DNA from: CAWKEY01 sp963848675
GTDB lineage: Bacteria > Pseudomonadota > Gammaproteobacteria > Methylococcales > Methylomonadaceae
Reading direction: 5' to 3'
Assembly: GCA_963848675.1 (NCBI GenBank)
Contig: CAWKEY010000053.1
Location: 1 to 64,000 of the forward strand
DNA length: 64,000 bases
A model generated the notes under the pieces. The model saw only the letters and a list, made by a program, of their open reading frames with translations, did not search any database and was not told where the DNA came from. Of the stretch, positions 53,442-62,243 are shown in pieces; within the stretch, counting starts at the first letter, position 1; every line of letters starts with the position of its first letter. The translations under genes and the position numbers were made by a program.

Positions 53442-53807
53442 ATGGGTTTACTTGTAAAAAAACTACTTTGGATAGGCTCCGCCAAGAAGGATTTAATGGC
53501 TATGCCGCCCGATGTAAAAGACACTTTTGGTTATGCACTACATCAAGCCCAAATCGGAAAAAAACACGCACAAACCAAGCCATTAAAAGGGTTTGGTTCA
53601 GCGGGTGTTCTCGAGGTAGTTGAAGACTCCGGCGGCGGCACGTTCCGCGCCGTCTACACGGTCAAATTCGGTGATGCGGTTTATGTCCTACATTGCTTTC
53701 AGAAGAAATCAAAGCACGGCATTGCAACACCAAAGCCTGACATGGATGTTATTCGGGAACGGTTAAAGGTAGCTGAATTGCACTTCAAAGGGGAACAACG
53801 GCAATGA
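53442..53807 (+). CDS. RelE/HigB-type toxin (phage Gp49-like) carried by Tn3
   Basis: A 121-residue toxin of the Gp49-like branch of the RelE superfamily: VKKLLWIGSAKKDLMAMPPD, TFGYALHQAQIGKKHAQTKP, and the core GGGTFRAVYTVKFGDAVYVL followed by HCFQKKSKHGIATPKPDMDV. These toxins cut mRNA or halt translation. The stop overlaps the antitoxin start by 4 bases (ATGA). Passenger TA genes next to tnpR are known in many Tn3-family transposons and are thought to aid maintenance. Confidence 0.9.
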   Translation: MGLLVKKLLWIGSAKKDLMAMPPDVKDTFGYALHQAQIGKKHAQTKPLKGFGSAGVLEVVEDSGGGTFRAVYTVKFGDAVYVLHCFQKKSKHGIATPKPDMDVIRERLKVAELHFKGEQRQ

Positions 53808-54127
53808 ACGAAATTGAAGAAAGCACAGGTAATGTCTATGCCGATTTAGGTATGGATGACGCCGATGAAATGATTGTGAAAGCGCAGCTTGCAACCAAGA
53901 TAGGCGAAATCATTAATAGTCGAAAATTGAGCCAACAGCAAGCCGCTGAAGTTTTGGGTATTACTCAGCCGAAATTATCCAAAATGCTGCGCGGTCAGTT
54001 TCGTGGTATTAGTGAATCAAAAATGCTCGATTGTCTGGCTCGTCTTGGTCGTGATGTGCAAATCGTTGTTGGCCCTAATCGTCATGCGGCTTCGGTCGGA
54101 CATGTAACTGTCGTATTCTCCGGTTAA
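53804..54127 (+). CDS. HigA-type XRE antitoxin carried by Tn3
   Basis: A 107-residue antitoxin. It has an acidic N-terminus and an XRE helix-turn-helix (SRKLSQQQAAEVLGITQPKL; SKMLRGQFRGISESKMLDCL), then RLGRDVQIVVGP. Typical partner of Gp49-like toxins. Intact. Confidence 0.9.
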   Translation: MNEIEESTGNVYADLGMDDADEMIVKAQLATKIGEIINSRKLSQQQAAEVLGITQPKLSKMLRGQFRGISESKMLDCLARLGRDVQIVVGPNRHAASVGHVTVVFSG

Positions 54128-54213
54128 GCGGTATCAGTTTTTTTCTGGCGTATTTTCGCTATCACGAAAACGGGGATTTGAGAACGGTAGAAGTTTGCGC
54201 CTTGTTACCCCTC

Positions 54214-54255
54214 AAAATCCTATGAAACAAATCTGTCGTTTGTTTAAACTCACCC
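54214..54255 (+). repeat. Tn3 right inverted repeat, copy 1
   Basis: The complement of this 42-mer, GGGTGAGTTTAAACAAACGA onward, matches the left end at 48272 with four differences. Thirty-seven bases of it recur at 54867-54903 in the same orientation. Confidence 0.8.
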
Positions 54256-54866
54256 ACTCTTGTTTGCAGAGGGCTTTCATCAATCGCGCACGGCTGATTC
54301 GTTCACTGTTTACGACGCGAATACTCAGCCGCTCCTGTCAGGCTGATCTCAGTCCTCCGGTCTTTAATCAACGGCCATGGCCTCTTACATGTTCCATCTC
54401 CAACGTCCTGTCTCTGATTCGATGTTTTACCCTCCTGCATGTCGCCATGAATTCATCGGCACCGAACTTTACGATTACTACGGCTTCATCTGTAGACCCC
54501 CGATCCATAACGTCAACATTACTGCTGCGCTTAGGGCTTAAGGTGTCGCAGTTACACCGACCCAAACCGACGGCCCTTCACTGGGTAAGGTAGTCACCTT
54601 TGTTTCGATCCACCTACCTTCAATACGACAACTCGTTACGATCGAGGTAGAACAGCCTGTTACCTATCAAACTCAGCCAAGATACAGCACCATTAGCCGC
54701 CTATAAAATCAATCGGTTACGAGAACGGGCATGTGTGGCAATTCTTGCAAAGGCAACAATCCACCTCACTTTGTAAACCTCATTATTGCTGTACCCCGTG
54801 TTTGTTAGGGTAACAGCCTGCAGTTGGGCTGATCAATGACTGAATATCATGGGTAATCAGGAAATG
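54256..54866. other. 611-bp segment between two transposon ends
   Basis: No gene is recognised; the open frame at 54195-54593 begins inside the transposon end. The sequence is GC-moderate and non-repetitive. It is bounded by two direct copies of a 37-bp transposon end, so may be the trace of a second, related element or of a one-ended event. Confidence 0.4.
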
Positions 54867-54903
54867 CTATGAAACAAATCTGTCGTTTGTTTAAACTCAC
54901 CCA
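54867..54903 (+). repeat. Second copy of the Tn3 right end
   Basis: CTATGAAACAAATCTGTCGT and the following bases to CACCCA repeat 54219-54255 exactly over 37 bases. It abuts an IS4 remnant directly, suggesting that the transposon or a relative once inserted into an IS4 copy. Confidence 0.75.
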
Positions 54904-54988
54904 GTTTTATATTGATGATAGGATTTTCCAAGCCGCAGAAATCGGTAGAATTCATGCGAAAGCAGCATGATTTTTGGCGAAGGTATTG
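54904..54988 (+). mobile_element. Remnant of the IS4-family element
   Basis: The last codons of the IS4 transposase (YIDDRIFQAAEIGRIHAKAA) and its inverted end TTTGGCGAAGGTATTG are present; everything else is missing. Two or three bases differ from the copy at 9749-11191. It is cut on the left by the transposon end at 54903. Confidence 0.9.
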
Positions 54989-55081
54989 ATAGGTATTTGT
55001 ACTTATATCTTTGTTCTTATTATTCTGATTCAATGATCTCCGATCGAAATAAAACTATTTAGCCTACTTAAAGGAGGCGTT

Positions 55082-55699
55082 TTGATTCGTACTGCGTTGG
55101 AGTTTGTTAAAAAAGAAGTAGAATCCTACATTGTGGCGCGGGAGCAAGACCCAAATTACAAAGTGGGTAATGTGGTGGATTTGAAATCTATCGTACTTCC
55201 TAATGGTAATCTGAATGTTACCGACACTACGCACGTCACTGTGATGTTGGTAGGCGTAGACGAAGAACGCCGGGAAGGTAAACGCCCGGTATATATTCCG
55301 GCAGATGATAAGAACTTTTCCCGATTGAATCCGCCTGTTGAACTGGATCTGTTTGTTCTATTCGTTGCGCATAACAAAGATTATGAAACGGCTCTTCGCG
55401 ATCTTTCCGATGTAGTAGGTTTTTTTCAAGCCAATCCATTCTTCGATGCGACTAAAAATCCCGGCATTAACGCAACAGTCAGCAATTCGGGGGGAAAACC
55501 CTGGCAACTGATTGATAGATTGTCGTTTTCATTACACAGTCTCTCTTTTGAGCAACAAAATAACCTTTGGGCCATGCTCGGTTCTAAATATATTCCCAGC
55601 GTGGTCTATCGAATGAAAATGCTGACATTCTTTGAGACCAAGAGTAATGAAAAGGCTGCTGCCATTACCGAACTCAATTTTGCGGGGAGTTCACAATAG
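55082..55699 (+). CDS. eCIS cap/terminator protein (DUF4255, Pvc16-like)
   Basis: A 205-residue protein of the DUF4255/Pvc16 family, which caps the distal end of the sheath and tube in contractile injection particles. Marks: IRTALEFVKKEVESYIVARE, HVTVMLVGVDEERREGK, PPVELDLFVLFVAHNKDYET, ALRDLSDVVGFFQANPFFDA and LHSLSFEQQNNLWAMLGSKY. Start TTG 55082 follows AAAGGAGG closely; spacing is short, so a nearby ATT or TTG is possible. It opens the eCIS operon, a common arrangement. Intact. Confidence 0.85.
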   Translation: MIRTALEFVKKEVESYIVAREQDPNYKVGNVVDLKSIVLPNGNLNVTDTTHVTVMLVGVDEERREGKRPVYIPADDKNFSRLNPPVELDLFVLFVAHNKDYETALRDLSDVVGFFQANPFFDATKNPGINATVSNSGGKPWQLIDRLSFSLHSLSFEQQNNLWAMLGSKYIPSVVYRMKMLTFFETKSNEKAAAITELNFAGSSQ

Positions 55700-55701
55700 T
55701 C

Positions 55702-56889
55702 ATGGACAAAGCCGTATTCAAATACGCCGAATTGGCGAAAGCAACAGTGTCACAACCTTACTACGCAAATGGCGTGTGTCAACAGTATCACGTCGATCCG
55801 ATACTCGACTTTGAGCTGCTGCCGACTGACGAGTGTCTGGCGTTAATGAAAAAGCTGGATATAGTGTTTCGGCCTACAGATCCAAGCGGAGGGTTTATCG
55901 TGCTTGCCAGGGTTTTGGGCACTAATGGTAGTGGTGACGATATGCTGCGTTTTCCGCCGCGGGCGGGCGATAAATTATCTTTTTGGATAAAGCTGAATAA
56001 TCCTAATGTCCTGAATTTTGACGACCTGCCGACGCATGGTGATCTGAGCGGAATTTACTATTTCAGCAACCAGCAGATTGATGCTTCGGCGCTTCGCGAC
56101 AATCTGCATCTTAGCAGCTCATCTTCAGGCGCTAGTGGTTCAAGCGACTACATGGCGAAATCAGCTGCAAATTACCGTTTCCATCACACCGCTCAAGTTA
56201 GCGCTGGTACTGCAATGGTTAAGCATATTTTGAGCGGCATGCTGGTTTTGCCCGATTCGGTTATCAATCGGTCTGGGCAATCGGATCTTGTGTTTAACTT
56301 GAATTCTCTGCCGCTCGGCAAATGTCAGCTCATAATCGGTGGTAGTGTGGAGGATGAGTTTTATTTTTTCGGCAACCCGGCCTTTCAGGTGTTTGGCGTG
56401 ATCGAGCTTTTACTCTCCGATATCCTGGACTCGAATTACCGGATGGTCGAGTCCGACCGCTCGCTAACGAAAACGCGGCCGACTTATTCCATTCTGTTCC
56501 GGAACCGGAAGACGTTTTGGCGCTACACCATTCACATGCAAACTAACAGTCCGTTGTTTCTTGAAATGGCTGGGTTAAATGCGTCTGATAAAGCGGATTT
56601 TTTAAGCAAACTCAATATCGTCAGCAACGATACGGCGATTACCTTTACCCAAACATCGGCTAGCGACAAAGACATTGTCTTCATCTCCGATAGCGATCTG
56701 GCCTTACAGGAGAAATATGTCTCCGGCTCAAGTGCAAATCATGAACCTCTCAGCCTGACACTGAAAAAGTATATCGGTGTGATGCTAAAAGAAGCCGATG
56801 TGCGTTCGGATCTGTCTTATCCGCAGACCGGATTAATCGATGCAACCACGCCGTCTGTTATTTATTCGGACGTTTTCTTAACACTTTAG
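55702..56889 (+). CDS. Unknown eCIS-linked protein, 395 residues
   Basis: Unrecognised protein between the cap and sheath genes. It has no signal peptide or membrane segment. Its sequence suggests beta-rich structure (LDFELLPTDECLALMKKLDI; FIVLARVLGTNGSGDDMLRF; KCQLIIGGSVEDEFYFFGNP; FWRYTIHMQTNSPLFLEMAG), with a Ser-rich low-complexity linker near residue 140. It starts 2 bases after the cap gene and ends 13 before the sheath, so is translationally part of the operon. In some eCIS a cap-adaptor occupies this place; that is an analogy only. Frame intact. Confidence 0.7.
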   Translation: MDKAVFKYAELAKATVSQPYYANGVCQQYHVDPILDFELLPTDECLALMKKLDIVFRPTDPSGGFIVLARVLGTNGSGDDMLRFPPRAGDKLSFWIKLNNPNVLNFDDLPTHGDLSGIYYFSNQQIDASALRDNLHLSSSSSGASGSSDYMAKSAANYRFHHTAQVSAGTAMVKHILSGMLVLPDSVINRSGQSDLVFNLNSLPLGKCQLIIGGSVEDEFYFFGNPAFQVFGVIELLLSDILDSNYRMVESDRSLTKTRPTYSILFRNRKTFWRYTIHMQTNSPLFLEMAGLNASDKADFLSKLNIVSNDTAITFTQTSASDKDIVFISDSDLALQEKYVSGSSANHEPLSLTLKKYIGVMLKEADVRSDLSYPQTGLIDATTPSVIYSDVFLTL

Positions 56890-56902
56890 CGAGAACTTAG
56901 TT

Positions 56903-58360
56903 ATGGCTGTATTAAAATTATCTACCCCAGGCGTGTATGTACAGGAAATCTCTACATTTCCGCCATCGGTTGCCGAAGTGGAAACGGCTATTCCGGCATT
57001 TATCGGCTACACGGAAAAAGCTGATAGTTTCGCGGTTGGCGACCTGAAAAAAGTCGCAAACAAAGTCAATAGCCTCAGCGAATACGTGCAGTTTTATGGA
57101 GGACCCGCTGAAGAGAGCAATGCAAGCATCACCGTTGCGGTTACTGACAATGGTAGCAGCAACTATAACGTCTCCATTACCCCCGTAACACCCAGCGTAC
57201 GGTCTTTGTACAATCTTTATTATTCCGTCAAACATTTTTACGATAACGGTGGAGGCACTTGTTACATAGTGTCTATGGAAACCTATCAAACACCCAGTGC
57301 TGTAAGCGATACGCTACTGCTGGAAGGGCTTGATATCGTCTATGAAATTGATGAAGTTACTATTCTTGTCATCCCAGAGGCAACCAAAGTAAGTTCCGCA
57401 TCCTACATTACGATTGTCAATAAAATGATAAACCAAGCGGCAACGCTTAAAGACCGTTTTGCTTTGGTAGACCCCTTTCAAGTAACGCCAAAAAATACCG
57501 CCGATCCCAATGGGAATATTGATGCTGATGCGCTAGCAATCAGAAATGCCACGTTATCCGTTTCCGAAAACCGTTACGCCGCTGCCTACTATCCGAACCT
57601 CACTACTACTTATGAGTACAAGCATGATTTTGATGCATTGGTAGTCGATACTTATACACTGGCTCCGGGAGTACTTGCTCCTTCGGTAGCCGGTCATACA
57701 GCTGGTATGACAATGGCTACTGCAGGTGCAGGATCTGTTTTATATGGAAAGGTAAAGGAAGAGCTTAAAAAACAATATGTCGTATTACCGCCATCGCCTG
57801 CTATTGCGGGCCTATATACCCGGATAGATAATACAAAAGGGGTTTGGAAAGCGCCAGCCAACGAATCCCTGCTTTCTGTTATTGGCCCTAATCTTGCCGT
57901 TTCCCATCACGAGCAGGAAAACCTCAATGTCGACCCGAGTTCCGGTAAATCCATCAACGTCATTCGCACATTTCCCGGCTATGGAACATTAGTCTGGGGT
58001 GCGCGCACCTTAAACGGTAACGACAATGAATGGCGCTATATCAGCGTCCGCCGCTTCTTTAATATGGTGGAAGAATCAGTCAAGAAGTCCAGTCAGTGGG
58101 CGGTGTTCGAGCCGAATGTGATCGATACCTGGGTGAAGGTTCAGGCCATGATCGAGAACTATCTGTTCCTGAAATGGAAAGAGGGTGCACTGGCTGGTGT
58201 TAAGCCGGAGCAGGCCTATTTCGTCAGGGTAGGATTGGGTTCCACCATGACGTCGCTGGATATTCTCGAAGGCAGAATGAATGTCGAGATCGGTATGGCG
58301 GTTGCTCGCCCGGCGGAATTCATTGTGCTGAAGTTTTCGCAGTTGTTGCAGCAATCTTGA
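56903..58360 (+). CDS. eCIS contractile sheath protein (Pvc2/Afp2-like)
   Basis: A 485-residue sheath protein whose contraction drives the tube. Family marks are LSTPGVYVQEISTFPPSVAE, AIPAFIGYTEKA near the start, and the conserved C-terminal region ISVRRFFNMVEESVKKSSQW, VFEPNVIDTWVKVQAMIENY, VGLGSTMTSLDILEGRMNVE and VARPAEFIVLKFSQ. It begins after GAGAAC. Only one sheath gene is present, whereas Photorhabdus PVCs have three. Complete. Confidence 0.93.
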   Translation: MAVLKLSTPGVYVQEISTFPPSVAEVETAIPAFIGYTEKADSFAVGDLKKVANKVNSLSEYVQFYGGPAEESNASITVAVTDNGSSNYNVSITPVTPSVRSLYNLYYSVKHFYDNGGGTCYIVSMETYQTPSAVSDTLLLEGLDIVYEIDEVTILVIPEATKVSSASYITIVNKMINQAATLKDRFALVDPFQVTPKNTADPNGNIDADALAIRNATLSVSENRYAAAYYPNLTTTYEYKHDFDALVVDTYTLAPGVLAPSVAGHTAGMTMATAGAGSVLYGKVKEELKKQYVVLPPSPAIAGLYTRIDNTKGVWKAPANESLLSVIGPNLAVSHHEQENLNVDPSSGKSINVIRTFPGYGTLVWGARTLNGNDNEWRYISVRRFFNMVEESVKKSSQWAVFEPNVIDTWVKVQAMIENYLFLKWKEGALAGVKPEQAYFVRVGLGSTMTSLDILEGRMNVEIGMAVARPAEFIVLKFSQLLQQS

Positions 58361-58409
58361 TTGCGTTTGAAAGACAACACTTCTCAACTTTTAAAAGAGA
58401 TCTACTCAA

Positions 58410-58845
58410 ATGGCAACATATCCTATTCCAGTCTTTCATTACAAAGTTTCTTGGAACAATCTGGACATCGGTTTTTCCGACGTGTCCGGATTGACGCAAG
58501 AGCGTGCAAGCGATTGAATATCGCGATGGCTTAATGTCCGGTGACCAACTTCCTCTGAAACGGCCAGGCTTAACAAAAGCCAACAACATCTCGCTCAAGC
58601 GGGGCATCGTTCAGGGTGATAACGATTTGTACAATTGGTTCAACAACAACGGGCTTCCGAATGTTGAGCGTCGTGATTTGCTGATTTCCTTGCTTAACGA
58701 TGAAGGTAGTCCGGTGATGGTTTGGACTATTTCGCAGGCATGGCCGGTGAAATGTGAGGGGCCGGGTTTGAAGGCGACCGGCAACGAGATCGCAATCGAA
58801 TCGATCGAACTGGTGCATGAAGGCATTTCTGTCGCGACAACCTAA
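58410..58845 (+). pseudogene. eCIS inner tube protein (Pvc1/Afp1-like), frameshifted
   Basis: A tail-tube protein of about 144 residues when repaired. The first frame runs ATG 58410 to VSGLTQERASD and stops; the rest (AIEYRDGLMSGDQLPLKRPG, NNISLKRGIVQGDNDLYNWF, VMVWTISQAWPVKCEGPGLK) continues in the +1 frame. An extra base near c58503 (GAGCGTG for GAGGTG) explains it, because GLTQEVQAIEYR is the conserved reading. Without repair the tube cannot form. Confidence 0.85.
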
Positions 58846-58848
58846 GTT

Positions 58849-59317
58849 ATGGCCAACTTATTATCCACCGGTCGGTTTTCACTTCAAGGTCGAGTTTCTC
58901 GGCGTTGATGGTATGGACTCGGATACAGAACATCGGTTTCAAGAGGTTGGCGGTCTTTCGTTCGAAGTGGAGACGGAAGAATTGCGCGAAGGTGGCGAGA
59001 ACCGATTCGTTTATAAGTTGCCGAAACGGGTGAAATATCCGAACTTGGTGTTAAAGCGAGGCTTGTTACAAGGTACGGCAATCTTGGACTGGTTTAAGTC
59101 AGCGCTGAGTACCTATTTTACCGTGGTGATTTACGACTTTAAACCGGCAGACTTGATGATTACCTTGCTGGACGAAGCCGACCAGCCCGTCGCCATTTGG
59201 AATGTGGTTCAGGCTTATCCGTTGAAGTGGGCAGTATCTGACTTTAAGGCCACGGATAACTCGATTGCTATTGAGACCATAGAGCTTGCTTATCAATATT
59301 TCGAAAGGAAGTTATGA
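58849..59317 (+). pseudogene. eCIS second tube protein (Pvc5-like), likely frameshifted start
   Basis: A tube-initiator protein of about 155 residues. The body is TYYPPVGFHFKVEFLGVDGM, FQEVGGLSFEVETEELREGG, KYPNLVLKRGLLQGTAILDW and AIETIELAYQYFERKL. The natural start ATG 58849 is in another frame; dropping one A at 58855 gives MATYYPPVGFHF. An in-frame ATG at 58817 inside the previous gene could also serve, giving extra residues. So either a single-base insertion or an unusual start is present. Confidence 0.75.
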
Positions 59318-59321
59318 AGCC

Positions 59322-59489
59322 ATGCCAGTACAGATTAACGAAGTGATCATTCGTACCGTTGTCGATACACAGCCCTCCGATCAGTCGAGCGGGCAGGGCG
59401 GTAGCATCCCATCTGCGAATATTAGGTGTTCGGAGGAAGAAATTCTCGAACGGGTGTTGGAAATCATTCAAGAACAAAAAGAACGATAA
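59322..59489 (+). CDS. Pvc6-like small protein (DUF5908)
   Basis: A 55-residue protein, MPVQINEVIIRTVVDTQP at the start and EEILERVLEIIQEQKER at the end, matching DUF5908, small proteins next to eCIS tube genes. ATG 59322 follows GGAAG. Its stop overlaps the next start (TAATG). The exact role in the particle is not known. Confidence 0.8.
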   Translation: MPVQINEVIIRTVVDTQPSDQSSGQGGSIPSANIRCSEEEILERVLEIIQEQKER

Positions 59490-60172
59490 TGGACACTCAA
59501 AGCGCGATAAAACTGCCGTTTAATCTCAAGATACTGAAAACGGATGAAAAAGGTGTGCCGAAGCTGGCTCTGCCGTTTATAGCCATGTTTAATCCGGAAC
59601 AATTTGCGATTAGCGAAACTATTATTTTAGATGACACAACAGCAAAAGGAGCCGATGGCGCCGACCCCAAGTTCAAAGGCGCTCAACCACGCACGTTTAC
59701 TATCGACTTTACACTTGACGGCACGGGTGTCAACACCAACGGGGTAAAGATTCCAGTGACGGTGCAAATTCTGCTGTTTCGTTCTGTAACGACCGAGATT
59801 GATGGCGAAACTCATCGGCCGCCTTATTTGTTGGTCCAATACGGACCGTTCATCTGCTCTTGCATACTTCAGTCATCGACCGTGACCTACACGATGTTCG
59901 ATATGTTGGGATTACCCATCAGGGCCAAGGTGTCCGCAAGTTTTGTCGAACGGAAAGTGGCCTCATTAGGCAACATCGTTGGAATGCTTTCCTCGCCCGA
60001 CCTGACCCATCGGGTGCAGGTTAAAGAGGGTGATCTTTTGCCTTTGTTAACCTATAAAATCTACAAAAACCAGTACTACTACCTGCAAGTCGCCAGATTT
60101 AATAAGGAGAAAAACTTCCGGAAGCTAGAGCCCGGGAAAACGCTGATGTTCCCGCCATTATCGAAAACTTGA
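59489..60172 (+). CDS. Pvc7-like LysM baseplate protein
   Basis: A 227-residue baseplate protein with a C-terminal LysM-like fold (KEGDLLPLLTYKIYKNQYYY, EPGKTLMFPP). The N-terminal part LKILKTDEKGVPKLALPFIA and TIDFTLDGTGVNTNGVKIPV is typical of Pvc7. In related particles it joins the tube to the baseplate. Complete. Confidence 0.88.
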   Translation: MDTQSAIKLPFNLKILKTDEKGVPKLALPFIAMFNPEQFAISETIILDDTTAKGADGADPKFKGAQPRTFTIDFTLDGTGVNTNGVKIPVTVQILLFRSVTTEIDGETHRPPYLLVQYGPFICSCILQSSTVTYTMFDMLGLPIRAKVSASFVERKVASLGNIVGMLSSPDLTHRVQVKEGDLLPLLTYKIYKNQYYYLQVARFNKEKNFRKLEPGKTLMFPPLSKT

Positions 60173-60182
60173 CGAGCCCGAC

Positions 60183-61825
60183 ATGAGTCTAACCAGCCTG
60201 CCACCAGGATCGAATGATGCAACAGATGTTGTCAGTCTAACCATACTGGCAGACGGCGCACCATTAAATAATGAGATTGGGATATCGCATGTCGTCGTTA
60301 ACAAAACTTTCAACAAAGTGGCGTCCGCAAAACTGGTGTTTCTGGACGGCTCCGCATCCGACCGGGACTTTCCGCTCAGCAACGAAGACACGTTAAAACC
60401 CGGCAACGAAATAACCGTTCAGCTCGGCTACCATGGAGAAGTCGAGACTGTGTTCAGCGGCATTATCGTCAAGCACGCCATCAAAGCCAGGCAGCAGGGT
60501 GCTTCGGTATTGGTGATCGAAGCCAAGGATAAAGCGATCAAACTGACCGGTTCCCGAAAAAGCGCCTATTTCATTAACAAAACCGATAGCGATGCGATTG
60601 CGGAATTGGCCGGCGATCTGGAAACGGATGTCGAAACGACGACAGTGACACACAAACAGCTGATGCAATTCGACGCCACCGATTGGGATTTTATCTGCAC
60701 CCGCGCCGAAGCGAACGGGATGCTGGTGCTAACCGATGACGGCACGCTGACGGTGAAGAAGCCATCGACTGATAGCGAGGTAGTGCTCACGGCGACCTAC
60801 GGGGCCAATATTTTCGAATTCGAAGCGGAAATGGATGCCCGCCGCCAAGTCCAGCAGGTTATCTAGCCAATCCTGGGATTACACCCAGCAGCAACTTGAA
60901 CAGTCGGATTCTGGAACCGCGAGTTTTTCGGAGAACGGAAATTTGTCTTCCGACGACCTTGCCAGCGTGATGAGTGCACAGATTGCGCTCAGCCACCCGG
61001 GACATTTAACCCAGGATCAGTTGCAGGATTGGTCGGACGCACATGCGCTGCGCAATCAGCTTTCGAAAGCGGTTGGCAGAGTTCGTATCGAAGGAAATGC
61101 GGTGGTCAAACCCGGTACGCTGATTACCCTGGACGGTGTTGGAGACCGATTTAATGGTGATGTGTTCGTTAGCGGCGTACTGCACACCTATCGATGGCAA
61201 CTGGCTGACGGATATTCAATTCGGCTGGCGTGACGACTGGTTTTATAAAAAAGATGACGTGATGGATAAACCCGCACGCGGGTTGTTACCGGGGATCAAT
61301 GGCTTGCAGATAGGTACGGTATTGGATACTGACGATACCGAAGACGGCGGGCAATATCGGGTAAAGGTGCATATTCCGACGATTACCTCGGGAAACGAGG
61401 GCTTATGGGCGCGTGTTGCCGCTCTGGACGCTGGGCCGGATCGGGGTGTGTATTTTCGTCCGCAGCCGAACGATGAAGTAGTGCTGGGTTTTCTCGGCGA
61501 TGACCCACGAGAACCGATTATTTTGGGTTATCTACATAGCAAAAGCACTAACCAGTCTCCGCTTCCGGAACAGGAAGGCTCACAGCAATATGGCTTTGTG
61601 ACCAAGGAAGGCCTCAAACTGATCTTCGACGATACTAATAAGACCATGAGTTTGATTGCTCCAGCCGGGTCTGGCGAGAAATCCGTTGTTATCAACGACA
61701 GTGCCGGGGCCATGGAGTTGAAGGACGAAAATCAAAACAGCATCAAAATGGATGCGCAGGGCATTACGATTCAATCGAGTTCCGGGATAGTCACCATAAA
61801 GGGAACGCAGGTCATGATCAATTGA
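60183..61825 (+). pseudogene. eCIS spike protein (VgrG/Pvc8-like), two frameshifts
   Basis: A VgrG-like central spike of about 545 residues once repaired. Frame 1 (60183-60866) has gp27-like parts: GDVETVFSGIIVKHAIKARQ-type ring elements and DATDWDFICTRAEANGML. Frame 2 (from about 60863) has SSQSWDYTQQQLEQSDSGTA and VVKPGTLITLDGVGDRFNGD. Frame 3 (to 61825) has the gp5-like OB domain and needle: GLLPGINGLQIGTVLDTDD, RVKVHIPTITSGNEGLWARV, DGVYFRPQP-type, and GEKSVVINDSAGAMELKDEN. Both shifts are +1, near 60860 and 61216. As it stands no spike can be made. Confidence 0.85.
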
Positions 61826-61909
61826 TTCGGTTTTTATCAGGCGTGACGCTGCGCAATTTTTCGATCGAAGCCAGCAGCGCCTTACGCCTACTGATATAAA
61901 AGGGTACTT

Positions 61910-62203
61910 ATGCCAGCAGCAGCGCGAATATCCGACAATCATGTTTGCCCGATGCTCAATCCAAACGGCAGCCCGCATACCGGCGGACCTATTCTGCCGC
62001 CGGGCGTGCCTACTGTTTTGATTGGCGGACAGCCGGCTGCAACAGCCGGGAATATGTGTACCTGTGCCGGCCCGCCAGACAGCATCGCTATGGGCTCGGC
62101 TACTGTGTTGATCGGCGGACAACCGGCAGCACGCATGGGAGATTCCACAGCGCATGGAGGCAGTATTGTTGCCGGGCTTCCTACTGTGATCATCGGTGGC
62201 TGA
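61910..62203 (+). CDS. PAAR-repeat tip protein (Pvc10-like)
   Basis: A 97-residue protein with PAAR motifs: MPAAARISDNHVCPMLNPNG, ILPPGVPTVLIGGQPAATAG and the second GSATVLIGGQPAARMGDSTA. PAAR proteins sharpen the spike tip and bind zinc through the conserved His/Cys (HVCP, MCTCAG). It is intact, between the broken spike and the gp25 gene. Confidence 0.9.
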   Translation: MPAAARISDNHVCPMLNPNGSPHTGGPILPPGVPTVLIGGQPAATAGNMCTCAGPPDSIAMGSATVLIGGQPAARMGDSTAHGGSIVAGLPTVIIGG

Positions 62204-62243
62204 TTCGGTCATAACGTCAACTTTCTTAAAAGGCATCATACAT

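Larger units (their letters stand above)
48272..54255. mobile_element. Tn3-family transposon with passenger TA pair
   Basis: The left end GGGTGCATTTAAACAAACGA (48272-48313 or so) and the right end (complement of 54214-54255) GGGTGAGTTTAAACAAACGA are 42-bp inverted repeats matching at 38 positions. Between them lie a Tn3 transposase on the minus strand (split by an IS), a divergent serine resolvase and a TA pair. The usual 5-bp target duplication is not found (ATTAT versus ACTCT), so at least one end was rearranged. A second right-end copy lies at 54867. Confidence 0.8.

Noticed and set aside
48272..54255. Clean 5-bp target duplication for the Tn3 element
   Set aside because: The flanks ATTAT and ACTCT differ, and the second right-end copy gives no match either.
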